From the NCBI RefSeq assembly GCF_002575655.3, contig NC_053035.3, positions 89,925,322-89,989,321 of the forward strand: a stretch of 64,000 nucleotides of DNA. Direction: 5' to 3'. A program made the position numbers and the translations under genes. Below, piece after piece: positions 48,536-59,190 of this stretch. Origin of the DNA: Aegilops tauschii subsp. strangulata (taxonomy: Eukaryota; Streptophyta; Magnoliopsida; Poales; Poaceae). The notes beneath the pieces were generated by a model. The model was not told where the DNA came from. It did no database searches and saw only the letters and a list, made by a program, of their open reading frames with translations. Each line of letters starts with the position of its first letter. The stretch's first letter is position 1.

Positions 48536-49539
48536 CACCACCGCCGCGAAGGACTGGAGAAGGGGGGAGGAGGTGGGCAGATCTGGATCGAGCGAGCGGA
48601 GTGGGCAAAGCGCCGCACCTCGCGAGTGGTGGCTGGAAACCCTAAACGGGGATCCAGGCAGCCCCGCCTCACCCATATATATCCAGTTATCGGGCCAGAG
48701 TCGGGCCGTGGCGCGTTGGGCCGTTGTGAAGCATGAGGCTGCGGTGCCGCGGCCGACTCCAGGCCTAGTCCACTCGGCCCAGGCCCAGAAGCCGCTGCCA
48801 GCTCCACGCACGACGCCGACCCCGATGGGACCCCCACCAACGGCCCACCCGGCCCAACCCTAGGGCCTGGTGCCGAGCGCATCGGCTCGGGACCGCACGT
48901 CGCCCCCGCCGCCGCCGCCGCCGTCGCCACGGGGGATGCCGGCAGGCGCGGCCAGTCCTCCCTAGACAGCTCCATCTGCGACTCCGTCAAGCTCGCCGCC
49001 GCCCCCGACGAGCCGCCAGCACCTGAGCCCGAGTCGAGCTCCCGCGGCGGCTACCAGATGCGAGAAGCAATGGACCTGGAGCCACGGCCGCCCGGCGCGA
49101 AGCGACTCCCGCACCCCGAGCGCGAGGCCACCCCGCCGTGCTTCGCAGCCAAGGCCACGAAGTCGCCGAGCGACGGCCCTGCCGGCGCCGCGCACAGGCC
49201 TCGCTCCGGATCCAGCTCCCCGCCTTCGTCTTCCTCTTCCGAGTCCTCCGCCGCCAGCGCCCAGAAGCGGTTGTGGCGACCTGCGGCCCCCACTGTCGGT
49301 GAGCCGGCGCGGCCCTCCCCGCCGCTCACCTGAAGCACGCTCGCGGTGCGCCGGACCCCGGTCCAGCCCGTCTTCCCCGCCACGGCTGGCTGCCACACCG
49401 CAGTCGCGTCGCCCACGCTGTCGCCCACGCTATCGCCCCTGCTGTCGCCCATTCTTTCCTCACCTCTACACTCTTCAATTGCCTAAGTTTTAGCCTTCAT
49501 GATAAGGCAGTCAAGCGCCCGCAGGACATACAACACACC
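48536..49539 (-). other. GC-rich 5' leader of the LINE
   Basis: About 1 kb upstream of ORF1 with strong G/C richness. Open frames on both strands appear compositional. An internal promoter is expected here, as in other L1-type elements, but I see no specific motif. Confidence 0.6.
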
Positions 49540-49552
49540 GTTATGTGCATAT

Positions 49553-49659
49553 TGTGTCCTAGTTTCTTGTATAGTTGAGGTCCGTGGCCCACCTTTATAC
49601 ATCATATATATGTGCCTATGCATGAAGAGCAATATAACATGCAATTCATACATCATACA
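49553..49659 (+). repeat. 5' LTR, right part
   Basis: Continues the LTR after the LINE's second TSD copy and ends in ca just before tggtatcag. Contains cttgtatagttgaggtccgt, shared with the 3' LTR. Confidence 0.8.
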
Positions 49660-52600
49660 TGGTATCAGTTCCCGGGTTCTAACCATAGTCTTCCGCTGCC
49701 GCCGTCGTCGTCGCCGCACGTTGCCGCCGCCGCGCCATCTCCCTGCGCCGCTACCGCATCTCCTGCCGCCGCCGCGCCCTTCCTGCCTTCCTCAACAGCC
49801 GCAACTCCTTCTCCCACACCGTTGTCTACGGCCGGCTCAATCGGAACCATAGCTGCCGGACCGATCTTCTCGCATCAGTCGGATCCGTTGGCTGTCTTCG
49901 CCAACATGCAGCCCGATGTGACCGGCTTCTTCCACAGCATGCAGGCAGCTGCGCCAGGCCTCGTCACCAGCATGCCGGCCTACCCGCACAGCATGCATGC
50001 AGGCACGCAGGCTGGCGCCCCGGCCTACAGCATGCATACCGCCATGCATGCAGGTGCCCATGCCTGCCGCATGTATACGGACATGGATGCTAGCTCCTTG
50101 GACTTCAACCTGCACGCGGCGCTGCCTCCTCCGATTGGCGGGTACCCCGCGCTGCCTCCTCCGCCTGTCGGTGGTGCCGGCTACGAGCAGCGGCAGTCGG
50201 CGTCCTCCCCATGGCATGGCCAGTCCGTCGTCGCCCCGCCGCCGGCGCCCTCCGGCGCGGCCTCTCACACGCCCGTTCCCACGTACGGGGCGTACGGGGC
50301 TCCGCCCGTGTACGGGTCTCCCGGATACAGGTGGGGGTCGTCAGCGGGCCAGCACTCGCCTGCTGGGCAGCAGCCAGTCGGCACCCAGCATCTGTCAGCA
50401 GGCCAGCAGGTTTTTCCGGCGGGCCATCCGGCCTACCCGGCACCGCAGTTGCCGCCGCGGCCGCTATCCATACCGTACGGGCCTCCCGCCCCTCCCACGC
50501 CTCATGCGTACTACGCGGCTCCGCAGCCGTATAGAGAGTACCCACCGCCGCAGTTGAGCGGCGGTTACGCCTTGCCCATGGCGTCTCCGTCCCCCTCGCC
50601 GACCCTGCCGCCGACACCCTGGGACCTGGTGCTCCTCACCAGGCTGCATGCCGCTCGTACGCTGAACAACTACACCGGAGGTGATGATTGGTACATGGAC
50701 ACCGGGGCTACGGCTCACATGTTTGCTCATCCTGGTAATCTTGCCTCCTTCACTCCCATCAGCACCGACCGCCGCATCATTATCGGCGACGGTTCCACAC
50801 TCCCTATCACACATGTCGGACACACTTCTTTTCCTTCTAATTACATGCCTATTACTTTATCTAACATACTTGTGTCACCTCATCTTATTAAGAACCTCGT
50901 TTCCGTTCGTCGTTTAACTCGTGAAAATCCTATTACCATTGAATTTGACGAGCTTGGTTTTTGTGTCAAAGACGCTCGAACCAGGATGGTACTTTACCGA
51001 TGTGACAGCCTCGACGAGCTCTATCCGGTGCACTCGCCTTCATCCACCACCACCACCACCACCGCACCAGTTGCTCTCTCCGCTGGCGTCGATCTCTGGC
51101 ACGCTCGCTTGGGTCATCCCAACCCCGCCACAGTTCGTCATATTCTTAGGAGTTTCAGTTTCAGTTGCAATAAGATCGAGGATCACACCTGTCATGCCTG
51201 TCGTGTCGGCAAACATGTTCGCCTCCCATTTAATAACTCCACCATCATTGCTTCTTTTCCTTTTCAGTTGATTCATAGTGATGTGTGGACTTCTCCGGTT
51301 CCCAGTAACTCGGGCTATTTATATTATCTGATCATTCTTGATGATTATTCTCATTATGTGTGGACTTTTCCTTTGCGCAGAAAGTCGGATGCACTCTCTA
51401 CCTTGACGGCCTTTTACTCCTATGTCCGCACGCAGTTTGGGCGTCCCATCCTTGCACTTCAGACGGACAATGGAAAAGAGTTCGACAACCTCGCTTTCCG
51501 CACCTTTTTGTCGCATCACGGCACAATTTTCCGCCTCATATGCTCGTACACTTCACAGCAGAACGGTCGAGCCGAACGCGTCCTTCGCACTCTGAATGAC
51601 TGCGTTCGCACGCTCCTGTTTCATGCCAACGTGCCGCCTCGTTTCTGGCCGGACGCACTCGCCACTGCATCACTTCTTCTTAACATTAGACCCTGCTGCC
51701 CACGGTGGAACTACGCACCTTACAATCTTCTCTTTGGTATGCCCCCGTCTTATGACGACTTGCGTATTTTTGGGTGCCTTTGCTATCCCAGCATTGCCGA
51801 CACTGCTCCTCACAAGCTTGCACCTCGATCTGTCGCTTACATCTTCATCGGCTACCCCTCCAACTCCAAGGGATATCGGTGCTACGATCCCGTCTCCCAC
51901 CGTGTGTTCACTTCCCGGCACGTTTACTTTGATGAGCATGTGTTTCCGTTTCACCAGGTACCCCCGGCTGTTCCTCCCGCCACTGGTGACGCGGGCTCCT
52001 CGAAGCCTCTCCCAGGGCGCTCGCGCGCCCCTCTTGGCCCACCCCCTGGCTTTGAGGCGCGCCCCCCGCATGCGCCGCCTCCTACACCCGCGGCGCTGGC
52101 GCCCCCGGCAGCCCCGACGTTGGCGCCCGCGGCCCCCCGGCGCCTGTGGCCGGTTCGGTCACCCGCGCCCGTACGGGCGTTTTTCGCCCGAGCTCGCGCT
52201 ACGCCTCGGATGACTACGTCCATGCGGCGTCCACCTCTGAGCCGTCGCCGTTGCCATCCTCCGTTCGAGCCGCTCTTCGTGACCCGCTCTGGATGGCTGC
52301 GATGCAATAGGAGTTTGACGCCTTGTTGCGCAACCGGACGTGGCAGCTTGTTCCCCGTCCCCGGCACGCCAACATGATTACCGGGAAGTGGGTCTTTAAA
52401 CACAAGCTCCGTCCTGATAGTACCCTTGATCGCTACAAAGTGCGCTGGTTCGTTCGTGGCTTCCGGCAGCGTGCTGGCATCGACTTCACCGACACCTTCG
52501 CTGCGGTCGTCAAGCCCGGCACGATACGCACGGTTCTCCACCTTGCGGTCTCCCGTGCTTGGCCGGTGCACCAGATGGACGTCTCCAACTCCTTCCTCCA

Positions 52601-53693
52601 TGGTCACCTCGAGGAGCAGGTCTTCTGCCAGCAGCCCACCGGGTTTGTTGACCCGGTGCTTCCCGACCACGTGTGCTTGCTTTCGCGGTCCTTGTACGGA
52701 CTCAAGCAGGCTCCACGCGCTTGGTACCAGCGCATCGCGGCGTTTCTCCACCAGCTTGGGTTCCGCTCCACCCGCTCGGACGCCTCGCTCTTCGTCTATC
52801 ATCAGGGCTCTGACACGGCCTACTTGCTGCTCTATGTCGACGACATCATCCTGACGGCATGTACGGCTGGTCTACTCAGTCAGCTCACGGCTCGTCTTCG
52901 CGCTGAGTTCGCCATCAAGGACTTGGGTCCTTTGCACTACTTCCTCGGTGTCGAGGTGGTGCGCCGTCCGGATGGCTTATTCATACATCAGCGGAAGTAC
53001 GCTCACGAGCTCCTCGAGCGCGTTGGCATGCTTAACTGCAAGCCCGACGCTACATCTGTTGATACGAAGGCCAAGCTTTCTGCCACGGATGGTTCTCCTG
53101 CTTCGGATGCTGCTTTATATCGGTCTATCGTTGGTGCTCTCCAATACCTCACTCTGACTCGACCGGAGATCCAGTATGCCGTGCAACAGGTGTGTCTTCA
53201 TATGCATGCTCCTCGAGACGTTCACTGGGCTGCCATCAAACGGATTCTCCGCTATATCTGTGGCACTATGGATCTTGGCGTCACGCTTCACGCCTCCGCC
53301 GACACCGCCCTCACCGCCTACTCCGATGCAGACTGGGCGGGCTGCCCTGACACTCGTTGCTCCACCTCGGGCTATTGTGTCTACCTTGGACCCTCACTTA
53401 TCTCGTGGTCGTCCAAGCGGCAGCCTACGGTCTCTCGTTCCAGTGCTAAGTCTGAGTATCGCGCGGTGGCCAACGCCGTCGCTGAGTGTTCGTGGCTTCG
53501 CCAACTGCTTCAGGAGCTTTCTTGCCCTGTTGACCGTGCCACGGTGGTCTACTGCGACAATGTCTCGGCGGTCTACCTCTCCGCTAACCTGGTGCATCAT
53601 CGACAGGCCAAGCATATTGAGTTGGATATTCATTTTGTTCGGGAACAGGTGGCCCTTGGCCATATTCGTGTTTTACACGTCCCTACTTCCTAA
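49660..53693 (+). pseudogene. pol: Copia polyprotein: protease, integrase, RT, RNase H; gag mostly missing
   Basis: After a short start comes a long Pro/Ala/Tyr/His-rich stretch (49690-50630) with repeated MHAG-like segments and no zinc knuckle, so the Gag core is gone. Then come protease WYMDTGATAHMF, the integrase zinc region (LWHARLGHPN, CHACRVGKH), and the D,D,E core (IHSDVW, LQTDNGKEF, NGRAERVLR). A one-base indel in the C6 run at 52133-52138 shifts the frame. The correct frame carries a TAG near 52310 (WMAAMQ-stop-EFDALL), then RT (ITGKWVFKHKLRPD, LLLYVDDIILT) with intact YVDD and RNase H (YSDADWAG, KSEYRA, VYCDNVSA). A TAA at 53691-53693 precedes the remaining conserved tail (QFADIMTKGLP). 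Confidence 0.88.
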
Positions 53694-53789
53694 CAATTTG
53701 CAGATATCATGACCAAGGGCTTGCCTACGACGTCATTTGAGGAGTTTCGGACCAGTCTTTGCGTCAGCCGCGGTGCCGCTTTGACTGCG

Positions 53790-53790
<1 letters not shown>

Positions 53791-53821
<31 letters not shown>
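53791..53821 (+). promoter_or_regulatory. Polypurine tract expanded to 31 consecutive G
   Basis: An uninterrupted G run directly before the 3' LTR at 53822, exactly where the plus-strand primer tract belongs. The exact length may be affected by sequencing or assembly. Confidence 0.8.
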
Positions 53822-53822
<1 letters not shown>

Positions 53823-53902
53823 GTTGAGTATATGTGTTATGTGCATATTGTATATTGGACCCGCCTCCTAGTTCCTTGTATAGTTGAGGTCCGTGGCCCA
53901 CC
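53822..53902 (+). repeat. 3' LTR of the short-LTR copia element, truncated
   Basis: Starts tgttgagtatatgtgttatg and matches the 5' LTR, apart from a small internal difference (gtatattggacccgcct), to about 53902. The last 50 bp or so of the LTR are absent. Confidence 0.75.
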
Positions 53903-54247
53903 TTTGATGTGCATTTAGAGCACACAAACCCTCCATTATCACATAATGTTTTTGCTGCACGCAAGGCGACCTGACAGCACAAGTTTATTGGCTAGATAGG
54001 ACTTCTGTTTTCCTGATCTTAGGCTTCTGCCTGTTACGTTTTACCTTTTGTTTGTGTAGTTTAATGTCCGTGCCACCCTTCGTGCTTGTTTAGCTTTATA
54101 CCATTTTGGAGAACTTTTTTCCAATATAAATGACACGCCTGCCTTTTGGTTCGAGAATGGCTCATGTGACAATGTGAATACTAGAATTTTCATCATAAAT
54201 ATGTCCATAGTACTAGTATCAAGTATGTATATGCTGTTACAATATTA
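53903..54247. other. Unassigned sequence right of the copia element
   Basis: About 345 bp of AT-rich sequence. I see no gene, no repeat family and no LTR end. Confidence 0.4.
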
Positions 54248-54453
54248 CTCCCTCCATCCCAAAATAAGTGTCTCAACTTTAGTACAAATTTGTACCCCCC
54301 GTCCGGAAATACTTGTCCTAGAAATGGATATAAATGGATGCATCTAAAACAAAAATACATCTAGATACATCCATTCCTCCGACAAGTATTTTCGGACGAA
54401 GGGAGTACTAAACTTAGTACGAAGTTAAGACACTTATTTTGGGATGGAGGGAG
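54248..54453. mobile_element. Stowaway (Tc1/Mariner) MITE interrupted by another MITE
   Basis: The terminal inverted repeats ctccctccatcccaaaataa and its complement are flanked by TA duplications (54246-54247, 54454-54455). Without the inner insertion the MITE is about 93 bp, matching a Thalos-like Triticeae Stowaway. Confidence 0.88.
54295..54405. mobile_element. Second Stowaway MITE nested in the first
   Basis: 111 bp with ends ccccccgtccggaaatactt and aagtattttcggacgaaggg, and TA duplications at 54293-54294 and 54406-54407. Athos-like in the cggaaatacttgtc motif. The left end carries a few substitutions. Confidence 0.85.
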
Positions 54454-54646
54454 TACTAGTCTATTGACTATAAAAAGCAATTAAAGTGCCTATTGGGGAC
54501 TATGCCAGTCTGATTCCTATTATGTATATATTACTAATATATTGCATCCTTATACACAATCTGATTCGTATTATGTAGACTATAGACTTCTTAAACAATA
54601 TGTATCCGCCACAATATAGACTATAGACTTCTTAAACCTTATGTAT

Positions 54647-54716
54647 CCACCACTATAGCTGTTTAATATAATGCTCTCCACCACTATAGCTGTTTAATAT
54701 AATGCTCTCCACCACT
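54647..54716. repeat. 2.3 tandem copies of a 31-bp unit
   Basis: 54647-54677 and 54678-54708 are identical (ccaccactatagctgtttaa...), with a partial third copy. Just upstream, tagactatagacttcttaaa also occurs twice (about 54580 and 54617). Confidence 0.8.
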
Positions 54717-55906
54717 TCAACAGTCGTGTCATCAAACTAACCTCCAGATTCATTTCTTTCTCCCCATTCATGTGGGAACTTGCCTTTTGATTGTTACCAA
54801 GGACTGTTAGTTGTTACCGAGTGGATTTATACGAGTTTCTTCGTCTAGTTATTGTGGCTCCTCTAATATTACATGTTGTTTTGATTTGTCGAGATTAATA
54901 TGATGTATATACACATGCATAACAACACTCTTGTGGCTCCCTGGCGTGGATGGGAAGGTTTGAGGCTTAGAGATCTTCTCTTTATTTCATTGCTTGATTT
55001 TGGCGGAGTACATGGGGTCCCTTTTATGGGGAGAGAAGAGTTGACTTGACCACCAAAAATAGTGTCTCTACCGTCTTAACAAACACTTATCTCTCTTTTT
55101 TTTAAATTAAACATATATTTTTTCCAATTGCCTCTATCTTTAGTATGTTCTTTGATTCTGTTGGTTTCTTACTAGGACATGTGTTACATACCAATTGCGT
55201 TGGATGTGCCATACTTTTAGGCCATAACATTACAACGCTTTTTGCTAGACAGCTGGCATCTGGGGTTATATTTCTAGAACCCACCTTGTTGAGGGGTAGT
55301 GATGTCTGCTTCTATTACCGATGATCGAATAATGTCCATCCCTGGGAGCCTGAACCTGAAAGGATCATTCTTGTAGAAGAACCTGCCCAGGGCCACACTG
55401 GTCATGCCAAGCTAAAGTGCCACACCGAGGAGAAAGTGGCATTCCCAAACTGACAGCCGAAGCGGTTGACAAAACTCTTTACCAATTCCTGTTCAGATTT
55501 CCCTAATACACTAGAAGTGGTTCCAGACTTCCAGGTCTTCATGGCCTTTCAAGGTTGGAAGCCCTAGGGGGCGAAGTCATGAAGCCCGCCACATCATGGC
55601 GCTCACTACTGAGCATTGTAAACCCTACTGCTAACCATCTGATACCAAATGTTAACCTTGATCCATAACAAGATACTTTGGGTAGGATAATGGTTTGAAG
55701 ATCGGGGATATGTAGCACTCGGCCTCCACAATCTGGTGACAGGGCTCTTGTTGTGGAAGGGAGGCTTTTTACTAAAGTATAAGGGTCCCTTTTATCGGCA
55801 ATCTCTACTTTCCCAACTATCTTTTCTATTATGACAACTTTCTTTTTTATGCCTTGTCCATTGACAATTCTATAATATTTCTGACGTATATTGGGTTTTC
55901 GTTCCA
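54717..55906. other. Non-coding sequence upstream of the RPA70-like pseudogene
   Basis: About 1.2 kb, AT-rich to 55300 and then mixed. I find no exon of the RPA70 N-terminal domain, although the sequence ends in a splice-acceptor-like ttttcgttccag, so part of it may be retained intron. No TE boundary is recognised. Confidence 0.45.
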
Positions 55907-58249
55907 GAGTCATCATTGTTATCCAACTTGAAGTAGTGCAAACTGAGTGTACACTGATCGGGAGTCCTTCAAGTTATCAGGTCAATGCTGCTCAACCAAA
56001 TATCAGATCCTGTTCTGGTAGCCTAGGCATCAATGGGTCAAGGGCTGAGCAAGGTGTTAATGCCATGGCATTTTCTCCTGATCAAGGTCTGTTGCGCTCT
56101 TCTATTGCTGCAAGGGCAGAAAATGCTGTGAACAATCTGCCATTCAGCAGACTTCATAGTTCAGTGCTAAAGCAAAACACAATAAATGCCAAGATGCAGC
56201 AGCTTTCACTGAACTCTCATCAAGGGAAAATGCCTGCAGTTCGTTCCATTGGTCAGGGCTTTGGCCCACGCCCTGCAGAGTTTTTGTGTCAGCAGCCACC
56301 TCCAGCATATGTGAACAGAGGATCTGTTGCTAACAATGTCACTCCTAATGTCACCCCTGTTGCTTTCTTGAACCCGTACCAAGGTAGATGGACAATCAAG
56401 GGCAGGGTCACTGCAAGCCTTATCCTTTGATCTCATTGATGCACAGGGTGGAGAAATTCGTGCAACATGCTTTGGTTCGATGGCTGCTCAATTCTCTGAC
56501 CAGCTTGTTGTTGGAAATGTGTACCTCATATCTGGAGGATTGTTGAAACCAGAGCAGAAGTTAGTTAACTGTTTAGACAATGCGTACGAACTGATTTGGG
56601 ATAGTTCAACATCTATAGAAATTTATTGCAGTGACGACAGCGGCATCCCTTGGCAGCAATATAATTTCCAACAGATCAGTGAAATAGTAAATATGGACAA
56701 TGGATCTATGATTGATTTGCTTGGGGTTGTTACATCAGTTAGTCCTTCTGTTATGATAACGCGGAAGGATGGCACAGAAACCCAGAAAAAAGACCCTTCA
56801 ACTGAAGGACATGTCTGGTTGCAGTGTGGAAATAACCTTATGGGGAAATGTCTGTAATGCTGAAGGTCAGCTGCTGCACTCGATGTGCATTTCTGGTACT
56901 AATCCTATACTTGCCTTGAAAGGTGGCCGCATATGTGAATTCAACGGCAAATTTGTGGACACAATCAACTCAAGCTTGTTAAAAATAAATCCAGACTTGC
57001 CTGATGCAGAAAAGCTGATGCAGTGGTACATAACTGAAGGGAAATTAGCAGTTTGCACTTCTTTATCTCAGGAAATCTCAAGCATGGAAAAGATGTATTT
57101 CCGAAAAACAGTTGCGCAGATCAAGGATGAGAATATGGGGCGATCAGATCAGCCAGATTGGGTCACTGTTGAAGCTACAATTTCACACATCAACACTGAG
57201 AAATTTTCTTATCCAGCTTGCACAAGGGAGGTTAATGGTAAGCGCTGCAACAGAAAGGTAACAAATAATGGTGATGGGATGTGGCATTGCCCCAAATGCC
57301 AGCAGAGCTCTCAAAATTGTGAGTATCGATACTTGTTTCAGTGTAAGATCCAGGACCACACTGGGACTACCAATGCTACTGCATTCCAAGAAGCTGGCCA
57401 GGAAATAATTGGCCTCTCGGCGGAAGAGCTTGTCATGATAAAAAATGTGGATCTAGATGACGCACGATTTGCAGAAATAATACATGGGGCCTGTTATTAG
57501 CAATTTCTGTTGAAGCTGAAAGTCATGGAAGAAACCTTCGGTGACGAGGCGCGCGTGAAAGTCAGCATCATGAAGGCTGAAAGATTGGACCACACATCAA
57601 ACAAGAGTCATGTTTTTTATCTTGGAGCATTTGATGGCCTTTGGGCGGATGGTCGAGGCTCGGCACCTGGTGCGAATGGTGTTGCTACTGCTGTGAACGT
57701 TGGTTTCACCAACTCAGACGCCGGACGGCAAGCTAAGGTATCTGGCGGGATGCCTAATGCAGCACCATCAGCAGCACGATATGCCTGCAGTACATGTGGC
57801 TCCACTGGGCACAACGTGCAGAACTGCCCTGCAGCCATGGATATCCAGCTACCACCAACAGGTTGGGACTTCACGCCGAGTTCATATGGCTCTTCTGCAT
57901 CCAATGCTCGCCGGTGCTGCAAGTGCAATCAGCCTGGGCACTGGGCCAGAGACTGTCCATGGCAGGCCACCTCGTACGGCTCTTCTGCATCCAAAGCTCA
58001 GTTGTGCTGCAAATGCAATCAGCCTGGGCACTGGGCTAGAGACTGTCCGGTGCAGGCGCCTCGCATGGCTCTTCAGCTGGAAACGGCAACGGCAGCCTTG
58101 GTTTCTGCTTCAGATGTAATCAGCTTGGGCACTGTCCTAGTGACTGCCCAGCCCCCTACTCCTTTGCAGGTGGTAACGGCGGCGCGGGTGGTCCGGGCAT
58201 AAAAAATAATCAGCCTGTGCGCCTCGCTGGACTGTCCAGCTCAGGCTAG
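55907..58249 (+). pseudogene. RPA70-like pseudogene (replication protein A large subunit, zinc-knuckle type)
   Basis: The ancestor encodes the large subunit of the nuclear single-strand DNA-binding complex RPA. Visible parts in order: the end of the N-terminal domain (VIIVIQLEVVQTEC), linker, DBD-A start (FLNPYQGRWTIKGRVTA), DBD-B (IDLLGVVTSVSPSVM, LKDMSGCSVEITLWG), DBD-C with its zinc ribbon (CTREVNGKRCNRKV, WHCPKCQQ, FQCKIQDHTGTTNATAFQEA), then a tail with CCHC knuckles. Lesions: a deletion with frameshift after GRVTA near 56413; an indel in the A6 run at 56786-56791; TAG at 57498-57500 before QFLLKLKVMEE; a 1-nt shift near 58055. The N-terminal domain is missing. A splice acceptor at the left edge argues for DNA-level duplication rather than retroposition. 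RPA1C/E-type plant paralogues carry such knuckles. Confidence 0.88.
57780..58170 (+). other. Array of four CCHC zinc knuckles at the RPA70-like C-terminus
   Basis: CSTCGSTGHNVQNC, CCKCNQPGHWARDC (twice, nearly identical) and, after the frameshift, CFRCNQLGHCPSDC. The two middle units and their SYGSSAS spacers look like a recent tandem duplication of about 90 bp. Confidence 0.8.
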
Positions 58250-59190
58250 TGCCCCTCCAGCGGCAGGCTGCGCCGCATCAGGAGGATGCCTATGTTGGTA
58301 ATGTCTGAAGTATTCTGCCGATCATATAGCGTCTTGATTCGGCTTAGTTGCACGTTTTGTACAGTTTGTTAAATCTACCTGCTCTGTGTGCCTTTCTACC
58401 GTTGTTCACTTGCTACCTACGTATGTATGGTCGAGGACCTTGTATTAGCACTTTATTAAGCTTTATATAATCAGCGTATGTTAAGTAGTATGCCGTCGCA
58501 TTTTTGGTATTTTGTGGTGCGATTTGCTTGTTATTATGCCTCTATGCACAGATTTCAGCCCAAGTAGGCTAGTCAGTTCATTGTTCCGATTATTAGACCT
58601 CTTCGTAGCATTGCATATTTTCAGTTGGACTGGTTATTATTTGGATGATGCATCATCGGCACAGGCCGGAGAGTGTCACAGTGCCGACCACCAGTGAAGG
58701 AACTCAGCGACGGTGGTGAGGGAGGAGAGGTAGAGGCGCAAATGCCTCCCGTGAAGAACTGCCACCGCCACTGTGGAGTGTGCATTGCAAGCAGGATCTT
58801 AACAGAAGCTCTTTCTTCATCTAAGCTTTTAGTAATATTAGTTGTCATCAATAGGGTGGAACACATTAACCAGTAGTTTGGAGTTTTGTCCTGCTACTAC
58901 TACTCTACTACTACTTGCAGGAGGACATCCAATTGCAGGTGACGGAGGCGATCAAGGAGCTCGATGACGAAAGAATACAGATATGACGCCGGCGGCGGTT
59001 GGACCGTTGCGCTGTTGAGCATGTATAGTCAGACTGATCAAATTTGCCCCTGTACATCTGCGGGTAGTGATCGGTCACTCCTTATTTCTCCTTGTCAAAA
59101 GCTGTTCTCATATCCGTCCTTCAAATCCATACAAACCACATGCAACGTGATAAACACTGTGGATCAACATGGCAACTTAAGTTCAAAAAA
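58250..59190 (+). other. 3' flank of the pseudogene with one possible terminal exon
   Basis: UTR-like AT-rich sequence to 58600, then a mixed region. At 58921-58986 a 22-codon frame (EDIQLQVTEAIKELDDERIQ...stop) directly follows a strong acceptor, ctactactacttgcag. It may be the last exon of a lost gene. Nothing else recognised. Confidence 0.4.

Larger units (their letters stand above)
42429..49539 (-). mobile_element. Near-full-length L1-type LINE (minus strand)
   Basis: The element is bracketed by a perfect 13-bp duplication gttatgtgcatat (42416-42428 and 49540-49552), with a short A tail (plus-strand attttttt) at its left, 3' end. It has a GC-rich 5' leader (48536-49539), ORF1 (48535-46300), ORF2 (46299-42631) and a 3' UTR of about 200 bp. 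At 7.1 kb it is close to full length, unusual because most LINE copies are 5'-truncated. It is inactive by two in-frame stops in ORF2 and frame disruptions in ORF1. Confidence 0.9.
42402..53902 (+). mobile_element. Copia retrotransposon with very short LTRs (~134 bp), split by a LINE
   Basis: The 5' LTR is 42402-42428 plus 49553-49659, the LINE and one TSD copy lying between. It is followed at 49660 by a Met-tRNA-type primer site (tggtatcag). The 3' LTR starts at 53822 after a 31-G purine tract and matches the 5' LTR through gaggtccgtggcccaccttt, then breaks off near 53902. Without the LINE the element is about 4.4 kb. The interior encodes protease, integrase, RT and RNase H in copia order. 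The truncated 3' LTR prevents a TSD check. Confidence 0.82.

Noticed and set aside
47865..48863. A 332-codon plus-strand frame across LINE ORF1
   Set aside because: It is the antisense shadow of ORF1, which has clear CCHC motifs.
55539..55916. A 125-codon minus-strand frame left of the RPA70-like pseudogene
   Set aside because: No motif, and it overlaps the start of the pseudogene on the other strand.
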